From the NCBI GenBank assembly GCA_038373865.1, contig JAXGGA010001643.1, positions 62,001 through 126,000 of the forward strand: 64,000 bases of DNA. The letters are read 5' to 3'. A model generated the notes under the pieces. The model was not told where the DNA came from, ran no database searches, and saw nothing but the letters and a program-made list of their open reading frames with translations. The position numbers and the translations under genes are program-made. The stretch is from Uloborus plumipes. Lineage: Eukaryota > Arthropoda > Arachnida > Araneae > Uloboridae. This document shows, piece by piece, positions 34,684 to 47,400 of this stretch (position 1 is its first letter; each line of letters opens with the position of its first letter).

Positions 34684-37600
34684 TCTACTTATATTAAAAA
34701 CTGAGTATCTTTCTCACTATCTTTCTTTCTAACTATCTTTCTAACTATCTTTCTATCTTTCTATGTCACGCTTCTTTCTCCTGAACGCCAATGAACTGAA
34801 AGTCGAACCAGGTACCGATAGATAGGTAATTTTTCAGGCTTCTTTAGTTTCAATTGATATAATTATACGATTTTAATTAGCGAAGATATCAATTAATAAG
34901 TAGTCAAGTTTAAAGCGATTAAGCCTAATAAATGATTAAATATGAAATCCATTCTTGCAAACCGTCGTTGCTATGAAACAGTATAATAACAATGATAATG
35001 AGAATTTTGAATGAAGGCTTAACTAAATCAAACACGAAACTCATAAGCGGACCACTTACGTAGAATTTTTATCGCTAGCTACTGGTAATATTTTGAAACA
35101 TTTATTTGTTGAAGAGCCATCTACTTATATTAAAAACTGAGTATCTATGTCTGCTTTTTTTCTTTGAGCGACCTGAGCTTACTGAAACTTTCCTCACCAT
35201 CTTGAAGGCGTGAAGCATCTCAATAATTCGAATGATTTTTTTATATAGGAAAAAAGTAAAGGCGTGAAGCGCCTGTAAGCGAGCCGCCTTGGCGGGGAGT
35301 AATTTCTTTAAATTTTTTTTCTCACTACTTTCAGGGCACGAAGTGCCCGTGCAACGCCGGGCCACGTGCGTGGTATGTCTTGAAATCGAATGAACATTAA
35401 ATTATATCAAATAATATAATTTCAGAATGAGGTAAAAGTTAGAGAGGGGGGACGTTATGCATCAGCATGCCGCAGGAAGCTAATCTAGCTGCCCTGGCAG
35501 CTAGTCTACTTATATTAAAAACTGAGTATCTTTCTTTCTAACTATCTTTCTTTCTATCTTTCTATGTCACGCTTCTTTCTCCTGAACGCCAATGAACTGA
35601 AAGTCGAACCAGGTACCGATAGATAGGTAATTTTTCAAGCTTCTTTAGTTTCAATTGATATAATTATACGATTTTAATTAGCGAAGATATCAATTAATAA
35701 GTACTCAAATTTAAAGCGATTAAGCCTAATAAATGATTAAATATGAAATCCATTCTTGCAAACCAGTGGCGGCTCGTGCCTTAACTTAGTGGGTGGGCCC
35801 GCAATTATATCTTTCCCCACTAATGCTTACACAGATACAATGAAGGAAACAACAGTTAGTAAACTAATGCTGAGCGACTTAAAATAATATTTAACTTTAT
35901 TAATACAAATTTGCATTGCAAAATTATCTCACATTTGATTTGATACATAGGTTTTATATTTTAAATGTTACACCAGCCTTAAGCGATCAATGTAATACTA
36001 ATGACAATGTTTTCCACAGACGACCGACTTTCAAAATATCCCTAATGTTTCTCTCATAATTTTGCCATTTTCGGACAGTGAAAATATTCATCACATCAAA
36101 AGTGTCACGCCTCAAGGCGGCGCACCTCCTCAAACATTACGGGACTACACTCAAAAAGAAAAAGAAAATTTCTGCCTAAAAACACCCCCTCTCTCCCCCT
36201 AAAAATTTCGACAATCTGCACCATGACTTTCTGAAAGCCTCCATCAAATTAAGGAACTCATAAAGTAAATGACTAGATCTAGGCATGCTTACATTTTTTT
36301 TTTAATTTGGATACAAATGTTGCAATTTTAGTTCATGAAAAAACAAATCCTAACGGTGTTAGAACTTTAAAATGTCACTTTTATAGCTATGATACTTTCA
36401 ATTTTAATGCATGTATATGTTTTTAAATAAATTGGAATACACTGGAGTTTGACCAGTTATGGTCCCACTCGCTTACCTATGGTCGTACTCAAACTAGTAA
36501 TGAGATGAATCGAATTATTTTCAGGAAATACACAAAGAGTACATAACAATATTAAAACACTTATTTTTCTTACAATATAATCAAAATTAAAGGATTTTGA
36601 CTACTGGTTCGAATACCATTAAAATTAAAACACGGATAACTGACTAATTTAATTATGTTTATCAGAACATTTGCTTAACTGGTTATAACCTTTTCGGATA
36701 CATGATTTGACTGACAGTCATCAATATGTGTTATATGATCATTGCTCATATGTTAGAAATAAAAAATCTTGCAGAACGCCTAGTTTTTTTCCAACCATTA
36801 GGTACCGTTATTAAACTTTGATATAATATATTTATTTAACTAGATTGCTTTTAAACAATATTTAATATTTCACATATTATAAACCTTCAGGAAAATATAT
36901 TGCAAAATATAGTTTTTAAATGTTGCGAAATTTTATGTCCACGTGTTTCTTGAATTATGAAGCAATTTGTAAAATAATAATAATTTACAAAATAAATGTA
37001 TTCATTTATACATTTTAAGCTGAATATAGTTTTTATATACAGTAGACTTTGATCCACTCAATATTTTTATGAACGTTCAATGTTTTAAGTTTTGTTTTTT
37101 CTGGTTACTGCTTTAGTGTATTTGTAGTAGAAGGTTAATGTTACGTGTCATAAGATATAAGAAAAAATGCGCAGTAGCAAACATTTTATTCAACATCTAA
37201 GTGTTTTTTCGGACATTAAAATCCCTTTGAGTGTGATAATATTAGTTGTAGGGATGATCATCAAAGAGGGGGAGGGGGCAGACTACTTCATTGATATTTT
37301 AGGGGGCGGGGGTTAGTCTCTCGTTAGTCCTGGATATAAATGCAGTCATGATTCGGCTAAATAAATGTAGCATTTGGAGCTTAAGAATACTTATCACTTC
37401 TCCAAGCATTTATAATGTCACACCCGGCAGGATGACAAATTCCTAGAGTTCATACAATACTTACAGACTTTTTAATATATTAACACAACACTGCGACAAA
37501 TGAGATTAAATTCAAACTAATACCAAGAAAATGGCAAACGCACTACAAGTCAAAAATAAAGTCTTCATACAAAAACTTTGAGAATAAGAATTTCAAACGC

Positions 37601-38520
37601 AAATTAATAAATAAAATATGCATGCATTGTATTATAAATAGGTGAGGGGGGTGGTAATGAAACTGGCAATCTCTATGCCTGTTAGTAATAGGTGTTGAAA
37701 ATTAAAAAAGAAAGACTAAAAAAAAAGAAGACGTGTTATAAAAATCAATAAAAGAAAAACCAGGAGAGCGCAATGAAAAGCAAGTTTTCTCCCTAACAAC
37801 AGGGGCCAGACATTCCCTGCTCCTCTGTAACCAGTGAGGGACACTTCCCTCTCCACCGCTTTGGTTAGGGACAAAGGGAAATTTTGGGCCAGATAAAAAA
37901 TGCCCACTTGTCGATTGTTACAATGGGGTGTCATCTCTCACTGCTCTTTTTTCTCCAGCCATTGCGATTGGCTAAAATCGGGGGCTTGGCGAGGGCCGCT
38001 TTGATCTGGCCCACGAATTCGTTCTTAAAGCCGTGCTAATGCGAAGCGCTGAGGTGCGAAACGCTAAAATTGATGGAGTTTGAAAACTTTTTTGTGCTGT
38101 ATTAGCAATGTGGAGGGGGGGGGGGGAGCTGAAGGTTTAAAATATATTTTGTGCCCTATGTTTTGTTTTGTTTTTTTCTTTTTTGTTGGTTGAAATACAA
38201 ACCGATTATATTTTATTCGGCATTTTTTTTCTTCCAATTTTTCTGGGTGGGCCCGGCCCACCTGGCCCATAATGAGGAGCCGCCCCTGTTGCAAACCGTC
38301 GTTGCTATGAAACGGTGATAACAATGATAATGAGAATTTTGAATGAAGGCTTAACTAAATCAAACACGAAACTCATAAGCGGACCACTTACGTAGAATTT
38401 TTATTGCTAGCTACTGGTAATATTTTGAAACATTTATTTGTTGAAGAGCCATCTACTTATATTAAAAACTGAGTATCTATGTCTGCTGATTCTGCTTGAT
38501 TAATATTTGAGTTGCTGATG
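34684..38520 (+). repeat. Tandem Helitron-like array (A-B-A'-B')
   Basis: TCTACTTATATTAAAAACTG starts units at 34684, 35120, 35505 and 38452. A (34684-35119) and A' (35505-38451 minus its hAT insert) are near-identical. B is 35120-35504, ending in the hairpin AGCTGCCCTGGCAGCT followed by AG and T, a classical Helitron 3' end. B' starts at 38452 and soon diverges. B also contains the GC-rich stretch GGGCACGAAGTGCCCGTGC near 35335. Confidence 0.7.
35764..38288. mobile_element. hAT-type element (CAGTGGCGGCTC ends)
   Basis: Ends CAGTGGCGGCTCGTGCC and the complement of CAGGGGCGGCTCCTC are flanked by TTGCAAAC at 35756-35763 and 38289-38296. 2525 bp with GGGTGGGCCCG motifs just inside both ends. 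No transposase frame recognised, so non-autonomous. It interrupts unit A' of the Helitron-like array. Confidence 0.9.
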
Positions 38521-38561
38521 TAATTTTCTTTTTGCGTCAATTTAGTCGGTAGTAATTAATA

Positions 38562-38745
38562 CTGTCGTCCCGCGTAATCGGGTAACGGTAACGAATACCC
38601 CGCTTATACGAATAAAATATCTCAGAATCGAATATTTCGCATGCCATAGACGCAGTGTTAAATATTCCCCTCATAATCGAATACCTCGCTTAATCGAATA
38701 ATATTTCTTGGAACCGACAGTATTCGTTTAAGCGGGGTCAACAAT
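38562..38745. repeat. Probable pogo-like MITE with CGCTTAATCGAAT motifs
   Basis: It contains CCCGCGTAATCGGGTAACG at the left, CCTCGCTTAATCGAATA inside and TTCGTTTAAGCGGGGTC at the right, an imperfect inverted arrangement usual in pogo/Tigger-type MITEs. Exact ends are not clear. Confidence 0.4.
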
Positions 38746-39533
38746 ATGTTTATAGCAGAGCTTTGAAACATAATACAGAACCTTTTATCCGATATCAAGA
38801 AAACCAGGAAATTTTGCAGATTTTTCACTCTTTTTTTTTTTTTTTTTTGATGTACTTTTGGCAACTTTAAGAAAAGTAAGAATTTTTTTTAAAAACCTAA
38901 AAGAATATGAACGGTTTTTTTATAAAGTTATATTTTTCGCGTTTGACTTTGGAAAATTTGTGCAAAAACGAACTTAAAAGGTCATTCTACCCACGGAGCA
39001 ACATTTTAAAAATGTTTGCCCAAATGAAAAAAATACACTTGTAAATCTGATAATTTTCTTTATTTTATTCCATTTAAAGAGTAAAGAATCATGTTGCATT
39101 CTAGTGGAATTTTGTTATTAAAGAGTCACTGTTCACTGATAAATGCTCTTAGTCTGAGTCATACGAAGAAATCAAATTTGCGAATTTTTCGATAGTTGAT
39201 CGCGGAATCTAGAGATCGCAAATGAAAAACTGTAATAAAGCAGCAAGAACTTAAAAGCAAATTTCTACACATAATAACTCAATGCAGAACAAACAAATAA
39301 CTATAACCAGTAGCCTCGCTACGGGGGGTGGTCCGCTCCGGATCACCCGTCTAGGGGATGACACCCGGAGCAGACCGAAAAAAAAAAGATGAAAAAAAGA
39401 GAGAAGGAAGAAAAAATGAAGGACCCCTCCCCTGCCATATTTGGGGGAGGGTGGTGGCCGGGTGACACCCATGTGAAGTGTAACACCAAAATAGTTTTAA
39501 GTGTCTATGAAAGATTCTTCATTTCTGATTTTT
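38746..39533. other. AT-rich stretch with an orphan CAGTAGC end
   Basis: CAGTAGCCTCGCTACGGGG at 39309 resembles CAGTAGCGTCGCTACAGGG at 40852. Both look like left ends of a further element family, but no right ends were found. Confidence 0.4.
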
Positions 39534-40670
39534 AGCCTACTTTCCCGTTAAAAATAAAAGAAAGACGAAAAAAGTATTAAAAGTAGCTTAATGCATCGAT
39601 AAAATATCGCCAAGTCCAAAAAATATCGCCAAGTTAAAAAAAATATCGCCAAGTCCAAAAAATATCGCCAAGTTAAAAAAATAAAGAGGTAAAATGAATA
39701 TCGAAAAATTAAAAATTTGAAAGTAGGGTATTGAGATGGGGAATTTGTGTGTCGGTCGGTCTGTCGGTCGGTCTGTCTGTCTGTCCCCCCCCCTAATAAC
39801 TTTTGAATGAACATTCCGATTTGGACAAACTTTTTTTTGTTGGAAAGATCTCGGCGAGTACAGCTCATTCCCATATTTGATTTTTTGATTTGAACAATTT
39901 TTGGTTCAACTTTGAGCCGTTCAAATAACCGGTCCCGCGATACTAACTTTTGAATGAACAGTCCGATTTGAACAAACTTTTTTTTGTTGGAAAGAACTTT
40001 TCAAGGATACTTCATTCCCGTATTTACATTTCCGATTTGAACAATTTTTCATTCAACATTGAACCGCTCAAGCAAGCTGTCACCCCTAATAACTTTGGAG
40101 TAAACAGTGCGAAAAAAAATGACTGACTGTGCAGACGATTTTTTGTTTATTTATTCATTTGTTTTATTGAATTTATTATTATTATTATTATTATTTTTGG
40201 CAGACTATTTTTTTGTAACAAAAATGTTTCATTCACTAGGGCATTTTATTCTTTATTTATATTTAACAACTGGCAACGGATTAAATGTGAAATTCGAGAC
40301 ATTTTATCAACGGACGAGTTTTTTTTTCTTTTTTTTTTCTTTCTTTGATAAAATGTGTTTTGATGTACTTTGTACTTTTAATTTTTTTTTTGAAAACAAT
40401 TGAGGAATTTTTCTACGGAAGAACTGTAACAGTTACATTCTTTAAAAGGTGCGACAAAACTTTATTTATTCATTTATTTACTTTTTATGTGTCTATTTCA
40501 TCTGATGAGAGAGGTATATTTTGCTTTTAGAAATCAGCTTCAAGTGCTAAAAAGGTATGTTTGACATAATTTTTAGTCTTAGATAATCAAGAGAATAATG
40601 ATCAGATGCTAGAATGCCGATGTCGATGTACGGGAAAGTAGGCTCGTTTAGTTCTTGACAGAACTTCTTG
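39534..40670 (+). mobile_element. Helentron-like (HINE) element, short form
   Basis: 1137 bp, the same length as the rejoined minus copy at 8844-12073. Start AGCCTACTTTCCCGT, TATCGCCAAGT array (39604-39675), GTCG/GTCT array (39751-39785), about 2.5 units of the 145 bp repeat, subterminal ACGGGAAAGTAGGCT, hairpin and TTCTTG end. Probably the ancestral form. Confidence 0.75.
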
Positions 40671-40849
40671 TTTTATTTAACATGTACAAATGCATTTAAT
40701 CTTCCAAAACGAGTAGCAAGAACAAGAGCGCATTTGCGCCGGTAGACACCCTTCTGGAAGTGAGGGGGTGACATCCATACCGCATTAAAGAGGTTCGAAA
40801 AACATAAAAATGTAACTCCTGATGTATTTTAGATTACATTTATGCAGTA

Positions 40850-41420
40850 GCGTCGCTACAGGGAGGACGGTCCGCCCCTGGAGATATCTTTCTGGGGGTT
40901 GGCACCCGAAATGTATTTAAAACGTTTTTGAAAAATATAAATATTGTCTTTCTGAAATTTCGCACAATATTTAAAGTTATAAAACTTTAGCAAATCTTGT
41001 AGCATCGCTTGGGAGAGGGACCATCAGTTTGGGTGTCACCTCCGGACCCTTCCGGGGTGATGTATTACAGAATGTGTTATAATGATATTCCCAAAATGTA
41101 TCAGAGAGCTTCTGAAAAATCCAATATTTCCTTTCTGAAATGTCCGCCAATTTTTTCTAGTTTCGTATAATATGCAACTAACTCTGGGTAGGAGAGGTGT
41201 CGCTTGTTTCTCATGATACCCTTCGGAGGGTGACTCCAAAATATATTTAATAGTTTTGAAAAATTTAATGCATCGTTTCTGAAATGTCACCTAATGCATA
41301 ATTAATCAAACTCTGTAGCATCATTTTTGGGGAGCGGAGGGTTATTTTGCACTGAGGGGGTGCTGAGTACCCTGCTGGGGGTGACTCCCAAATGAATTCA
41401 AGAGTTTGTAAAAAATTTCA
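40850..41420. repeat. Diverged tandem repeat, period about 150 bp
   Basis: Three to four diverged units each combine a GGGTGAC(T/A)CCC-like block, a TTTTGAAAAAT block, TTTCTGAAATGTC and TAGCATCG/TAGCATCATT. Boundaries are approximate. Confidence 0.5.
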
Positions 41421-42540
41421 CTAGTTCAGTTATGATTTTTACATTCATTTACATATAACTAGTGCAATTTTTAATTCCTTACAAAGCTTCTAATTAAGTG
41501 TAAACTAGGAATTGACCTAAAAGCTAGGACGTTACACTCTCGTCACCAGATTTCTGAATCTGTACACCATTTCTATGAAAGAATTTAATGCATTTTTTTA
41601 CGATTAACTATTTTACATTTTAATGTGTTTGTGCTTGTCGGTGGATCAGGAGATGATCAAAAGCTATACCGAAAGTCGGGGTGAGCAAGTGATAATGAGT
41701 TATCTTTTTTTCCTCCTTCGCTCTTCCTCTGTCGATTTATGTCAGCAATTTGTTAACCCAAAAGATTTATATATCTTTTCTTGGAAATATGTATACGTTT
41801 TTTTTTTAATCTTTGCCTTTTTTTTCTGGATATTTTTTTTTGTCCCAGTTGACCCTTAAAAGGAGCAGATTACAAAATTTCATAAAAATATATTTCAAAT
41901 TTTTCCCGGAGGAGGAGGAGAAACCCCCAAACTCCCTACTTAAAGTTTTTTTCAAGCACAAATATGCGTCTCATGCCAGTTTTTTGAGAAAGCTTTTAGC
42001 TACTTGTCATTAAATGTAAATTCGCTAGCGTAGAATTTCATTAAACACCACTGCTTTTATATTTTAAATAAACTTAGATTTTCGTTATGACACAAAAAAT
42101 AATAATTTGCTTATGGATGTTGTATGGATTTCACTTTTTACGAAAACTTTTTTTTTTTTTTCCTTCACTTTATTTTATTTTATTTATTTTCTTATTTTTT
42201 GCTGTTGGTGGATAACCCTTGCTAGCTACCCCATTGCTACAACTATCGAAATCGTGAAACTAAAACCTTTGATTTAAAAAAAAAAGCTTTCACGTTAACG
42301 CGAAATACTTTTGCTACAGTAGAAGAAAAATCGCACATTTGCATTCAAAAACTTGTCTCTTACACTTCATTTCCTTTTTTCACCAAAAACATTACATTAA
42401 TGTCGTTTCTTTCTTTCTTTTTTCGCTTTTGAATGGGAGAGTCTTATAAATAACTCTATTTCGGTTTTTGAATGATCTTTCCATAAATATTCTTTTAATA
42501 TATAGAAATCTCTAAGCATTTTTGAACTGTGTTCTTCATA
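41421..42540. other. AT-rich stretch, nothing recognised
   Basis: Frames at 41623-42013 are Phe-rich and low-complexity; no family is recognised. Confidence 0.55.
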
Positions 42541-42947
42541 CAGTACACTCCCGATTATCCGCGGAATTGGATGGTACAGGTGTCGCTGATAATCCGAAAA
42601 AAAAAAACATAAAATAAGTGGCAAAGAAGATAAAGAATGTCTTTTGCTTAAAAATAATTGCATCCCACTTAACACATGATACATACAAACAGTGACGATT
42701 GGTACAGCATAAAAAATCATTTCTATTTAAGATTCTTAAGCATATAAAATCTGTAAAGAAATGGTACTTCCGATAACGCCCAGGTAAATTAATTAATTGG
42801 ATGAAGTACACCGCACTCTTGGGTAAGGAATGTTAAGAAAAATAAAATTTAAGTTCGCGCTTTTTCGAAAAAATCTTGTTAATAGGGTTTGTTTCTTTCC
42901 CGAAATCCTCGCGGAAAATTCGTTAGCGGATGTTTGAGAGTTTGCTG
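42541..42947. mobile_element. pogo/Tigger-like MITE
   Basis: Ends CAGTACACTCCCGATTATCC and the complement of CAGCAAACTCTCAAACATCC are flanked by TA (42539-42540, 42948-42949). Terminal sequence of this style (CAGyA, then ATCCGCgg) is known for Tigger/pogo elements. 407 bp, non-coding. Confidence 0.65.
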
Positions 42948-43019
42948 TATTATGATATGCATTATTATTTATTACAGTAATATCGGTTATAAGTCGGCAA
43001 ACAGGAGAGCCCAGAAGGG

Positions 43020-43034
43020 AGGTCACTGGGACCT
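43020..43034. promoter_or_regulatory. Imperfect nuclear-receptor IR3-type palindrome in a repeat
   Basis: AGGTCACTGGGACCT, one mismatch from the perfect palindrome at 22021, in a shared repeat context (ACCTCCCAA, then ATTCGGCA). Confidence 0.3.
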
Positions 43035-43189
43035 CCCAAAAATTTTCCTCATTCGGCAAATTCGGACTGACGATTCGGAAAATTTCAGGAATAGTATTGC
43101 AATTTTTTTCTGTTGTTATGATTACTGTGTGTGTCTTTTGCTGCATTTTTTCTTTTTTTTATATGTATTTGTTACCTTTGAAAATAAGC

Positions 43190-43434
43190 AGTGGTGGAAA
43201 ATTAAAAATCTATTTTCGGCAGCGCGTCAATGTGTGATGCGCTGTCGACATGATTTTGAAGCAATAAAGAGTTCTATTGTTACAAATTAAAGTGAAATCT
43301 GAAAAAAGCTTAATGGATTGTAAGTGCGACGAAGTTTACTGTATGATGAAAAGAAAAAGTTTTTTAGTTTTTATTTGCAAGTACTTGAGAAATTCAGTTG
43401 TGACTTAAATTAGCACTTTTCTTGATATTCACCC
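43190..43434. repeat. Partial copy of the 2269-3890 transposon (right end)
   Basis: It matches about 3695-3890, including the GCTGTCGACATGAT motif, GTACTTGAGAAATTCA and the terminal CTTGATATTCACCC. The left half is absent. Confidence 0.75.
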
Positions 43435-44295
43435 ATGGAGGTTCTACCCCGAGAAATGGTACAATGCTAGTTTTTTTAGGGGAAACGAAACGAAGCCAAG
43501 CGATAATGCAAATTTCTAGTCCTCTGCACAAAATATTTTCGGAAGTGAATCGCAAGGCATAAATATTGGCTTTTATCGTTCCATTTATAATTAAATCAAA
43601 ATGTAAAATAAACAGGTAATGGTTTCAATGGTTTTCTTTGAATATGAGTAAAGCTTTAGAGTAGGACAAAAAGCTGGAAAATGAGAATAATTTCGATTTT
43701 TTAAAATTGTTTAAGAAGTCTTCACGTGCCACTTTAACCAATGCCTCCTTGGCGTTGGTTTTAACCTTTGAGAAGTATTCCTGCTTTATGTTTAGTAGGT
43801 AATCCTGCTTAAGTTTTAACACAACTGTAAGAGCGAAGGGGTAGGAAACGTTCAGCGATGGTTTTGGTTTGGTTTTGACATGTTCCGACAATGGCAGTTG
43901 CAGTTAACACTCAGAATAACGTCAGCTAAGCTCAAATATTTTAATCTAACTTCAAATTGCTTTTAGCTGCTGCTAAATTAGCTTTTCATCTTTCTCTCTA
44001 CCTACTTTTTACACTAAAATACTATTATTTTTTTTCTTGCGAGTTTTCGTTGTTGTTTGTATTTTTTATTTTGTTGACTGGTTGAATCAACTCATCTTTT
44101 CACCGAACAGTTCTCGCACCAATTCGAAATCAAAACTAATTTGCATTAGTACGCAGTTCTCTTTGGTTAAAAGTACTGGTTGAATGAAGTTGACTACCGA
44201 GTTTTTTGTTTAGTTATTGAACGAATTATTTTATTATTGGGTGTTTCGAAACATTTCCATAACCTACTCATTTTTCGTGCCCTAAACGAAATGCA
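43435..44295. other. Upstream region of the ankyrin gene
   Basis: No repeat recognised. The minus frame at 43625-43891 lacks any domain. The promoter of the downstream gene should lie here; no clear TATA box was seen, though arthropod-type CAGTT initiator-like words occur at 44109 and 44154. Confidence 0.35.
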
Positions 44296-44430
44296 GTAAG
44301 TGCTTTTAGTGCAATCCTAGAACGTTAATAAATCCTTCTCTTAAAAGCATTTTATTCTCGAACAATGTTTTTTCAATTCATTCTTATTAAGTAAATTTGT
44401 GTATGCTAATGTTGTAAATCATTTTTAAAG
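44296..44430 (+). other. Candidate 5' UTR intron of the ankyrin gene
   Basis: GTAAGT at 44296-44301 is a consensus 5' splice site. GCTAAT near 44405 could be the branch site, and TTTTTAAAG ending at 44430 an acceptor eight bases before the start codon. Predicted by eye only. Confidence 0.4.
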
Positions 44431-44437
44431 AGTGATT

Positions 44438-47400
44438 ATGCCTGTATCTAAAAATCAAACCAATTCTTATCAAGAAGATAAACGATTTCTATCACGCTCA
44501 TACACATCAAAAGAGGAGTTTATTAGAGAATATAAAAAGCTCTATTGCAGTAAAGAAAAATCTAAAGAACTTTTTATCCTGATTCTTGCTGAACTCCAAG
44601 AAGCCATATCAGAAGGTAATATTGATTGCTTAAAAAGACTAAGCAACTTCATTGAATACATTAGTGATGCAGAAGATCAAGGGACTTTGAGAGATTATTA
44701 TGATAATACTGACAACCCTGAAAAGAGTACTAACTTAGTTATCTTAGCCTGTAAACATAATAAGCTAAAATGTTTAGAGTACGTACTTTGCAATGAGAGT
44801 AAAATTCTCAATAACTTACCAGTTGGTATCAAAGGAACTACTGCATTACCAGATTATGAGGATGAAACATGCCACAATGCTTTCTATTATGCTATACGTT
44901 CCAACAATGTTGAGCTGCTTGATATACTCATTAACAAATGGCCAGGCAATTACTTTGATGTTAATTTCATGAACTTGGATGAAATACTTTCACGTGCTTA
45001 TGAGGAATTAAAACTAAAGAATGTACCATTGTCAGATGAGATGGAAATTTATGTAGAAAATAAGTTGATAAATCTACGTTTTTTTTCCAATCCATCAAGA
45101 GAAGATCAGATCGATGAGGATTATCTTAACAACATCAGAGAACGAATTGAATTAGTACTTCAAAACATCAATGTGTTAAAAGTTGAATACTCAAACACAG
45201 AAAAAGTAGATGAAAAGTTTTTATTTATAGCAAAGTTTGTTGCACAAAATATTCATATATTAAAGAGACAGTGTAAATCCACTTACATTAAACTGCCCTG
45301 GGAAGAAATAGAGTTCTGTTTGATTAGTTTTGTTTTTTCCTGCACAAAGCTACAAGAAATAAATTTATTTTGCCGTATTGTATTGAATAAAAACAAGATA
45401 TTAAAACACTTGATAAATTTTGCAAAGAAGCTTGAAAATGAAAAAGAGATTATAGGAGGTATGGATATTGCTAAACTTACTGATCTTCCAAAACTAAAAC
45501 GTAAGATAGTTGTTGCAAAAATCATTAACAATTACCCTGCGTTTGAAGAATTGTACAATGATTATCAACAAATTAGGGATATTTATTCTTTAAAAAAAAT
45601 AAATGATTATGTAAAATTAGCATCATCAGCTAATCCCAAAGAAAGGGAAGGACAGATAATTATTACAAGAGTTTTACAAGTTATTGGTGAATATTTGAAA
45701 AACACTTTAGAATCCCCCAAATTATCTAGCAATACAAGTGATCTTCTTTTACTATCATTGCCAAAGAACACAAGAGGAGTTGTTACAGATTTACGTAATT
45801 CACTATCACACGCTAATTCACTCTCTCAGAGAACAGAGATTGAAGAAAATAAAGATGCTGATTTTTTTAATGGTGTTCAAAATGACACTAAGAAAGTTGG
45901 TGATGTGATTACTAATGTTCTTTATAGTAACAAAATTAATTTTATTAGAATACTGTTTGAAAAGATTGCTAATAGTGAGAACTTAGAAGGGATAAAAGAA
46001 GTGGCTGAAGCACTTAGCTATGCTAAATTAGAAGAAATACTCCCAGCAAATTTTGTAACAATTGAGCATAAAAAGCTTGAAAAGCTCATTGCAGAATTAA
46101 ATGCTAATATAACTGAAAAGACAAGCTCTGAGCTAGAGTTGTTTAATGAGATGAATAATATAATCAATAACACAAAAATTAAATCCAAAAATATTAGTAT
46201 TGATTATGTGTCAGGATTTGCATTACTAAAGAGTTTATGTTTTAGCTTTAATGATAATGCTACTGACCACAATTATATTAAAGGACTGAAAATTCGTGCT
46301 AATAAAGCATTAGAGAATGTTGTACATAAAACAGAATCTCACAGCCTGAAAGAAATTGCTGCATTATTAAAGAAAATTTCTGATAATGTTGAGTTAAGAA
46401 TACAAGATGAAGACATTCTTGATAAAGTAAAAGGCTTAATTTTAAAGATTTTTTTAATAGTTGAATTTGAAACTGGCGAAATCAAATGGATTGAGGAATT
46501 ACGGGAAAAATTAATCGAGAAAGGGTCTTTTGTTCATAAACAAAGGAAGGTTTGTAATTCTACAGAAAAAAAATTTGACTATCAGCTTGCTTTGAAAATA
46601 TCTGAACTGAAAGGTATTTTAAAGAATAATGCATTAAGTGATAAATTTCTCGGAAATCTTTCTTCCTATAAAAGTAATAAGAAATTGCAAGCAGTAGTAG
46701 AAATGCTTGTTCTAGATATAATGTCAATTTTGGGGAGCTCAAAGAGTTGTCTGGAAAACAATCTACTATTTTTAGACGAGAACACCCCTTTACTAACTGG
46801 AAAATGTTTACGTAACCATTTAGCACATGACAATACCTTGGTTGATGTATTGATATCCAATCCGTCTATTGCAGTTATATTAAATGCCAAAAAACTTGCC
46901 TCTGGAAATATAGTGAAAAGTAAGAAAAAAGTAGGCAAGTTGGTGAGGGATGATCCTTCCAAGTTGAAAGATAAATATGATCAAGCCCTTCTTACTATTT
47001 TTAATCAAATGAAAATGTTTAAGGCACTGGAAGATGGTAACCTTGAAGTTTTAAAATGTTGTCTCCAAAATGGAGCAGACATCAATGCTCGTAGAATAAA
47101 CTTATCTACTGCATTACATTTTGCTGCTAAGGGCTCTAGTCTTGAAATTATAAAATTTGTTCTTGAACAAAATTTGGATGCTAATGCCAAGGATATATCT
47201 GGTCAAAGCCCACTGCATATTGCTGCTGCCTATGGAAGAAAAAACATAGTGAATTATTTCATTAAAGAAGTGGGTTTACATGTTGATGATGCAGATAATT
47301 ATGGCAAGACACCACTACACATTGCCTCTAAAGGCGGTCACATGGATACTATTGAAGTTTTATTGACAAATGGAGCAAATACTATTGCTCAAGATTTAAG

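Noticed and set aside
11729..39874. Recurrent ORFs beginning MGMSCTRRDLSNKKKF in several places
   Set aside because: They are the same 145 bp HINE repeat read through the microsatellite; the Asp-Arg-Pro-Thr or Thr-Asp-Arg-Gln tails are translated GTCG/GTCT arrays.
43625..43891. 88-residue minus-strand ORF upstream of the ankyrin gene
   Set aside because: No domain, no clear start context, and length expected by chance in AT-rich DNA.
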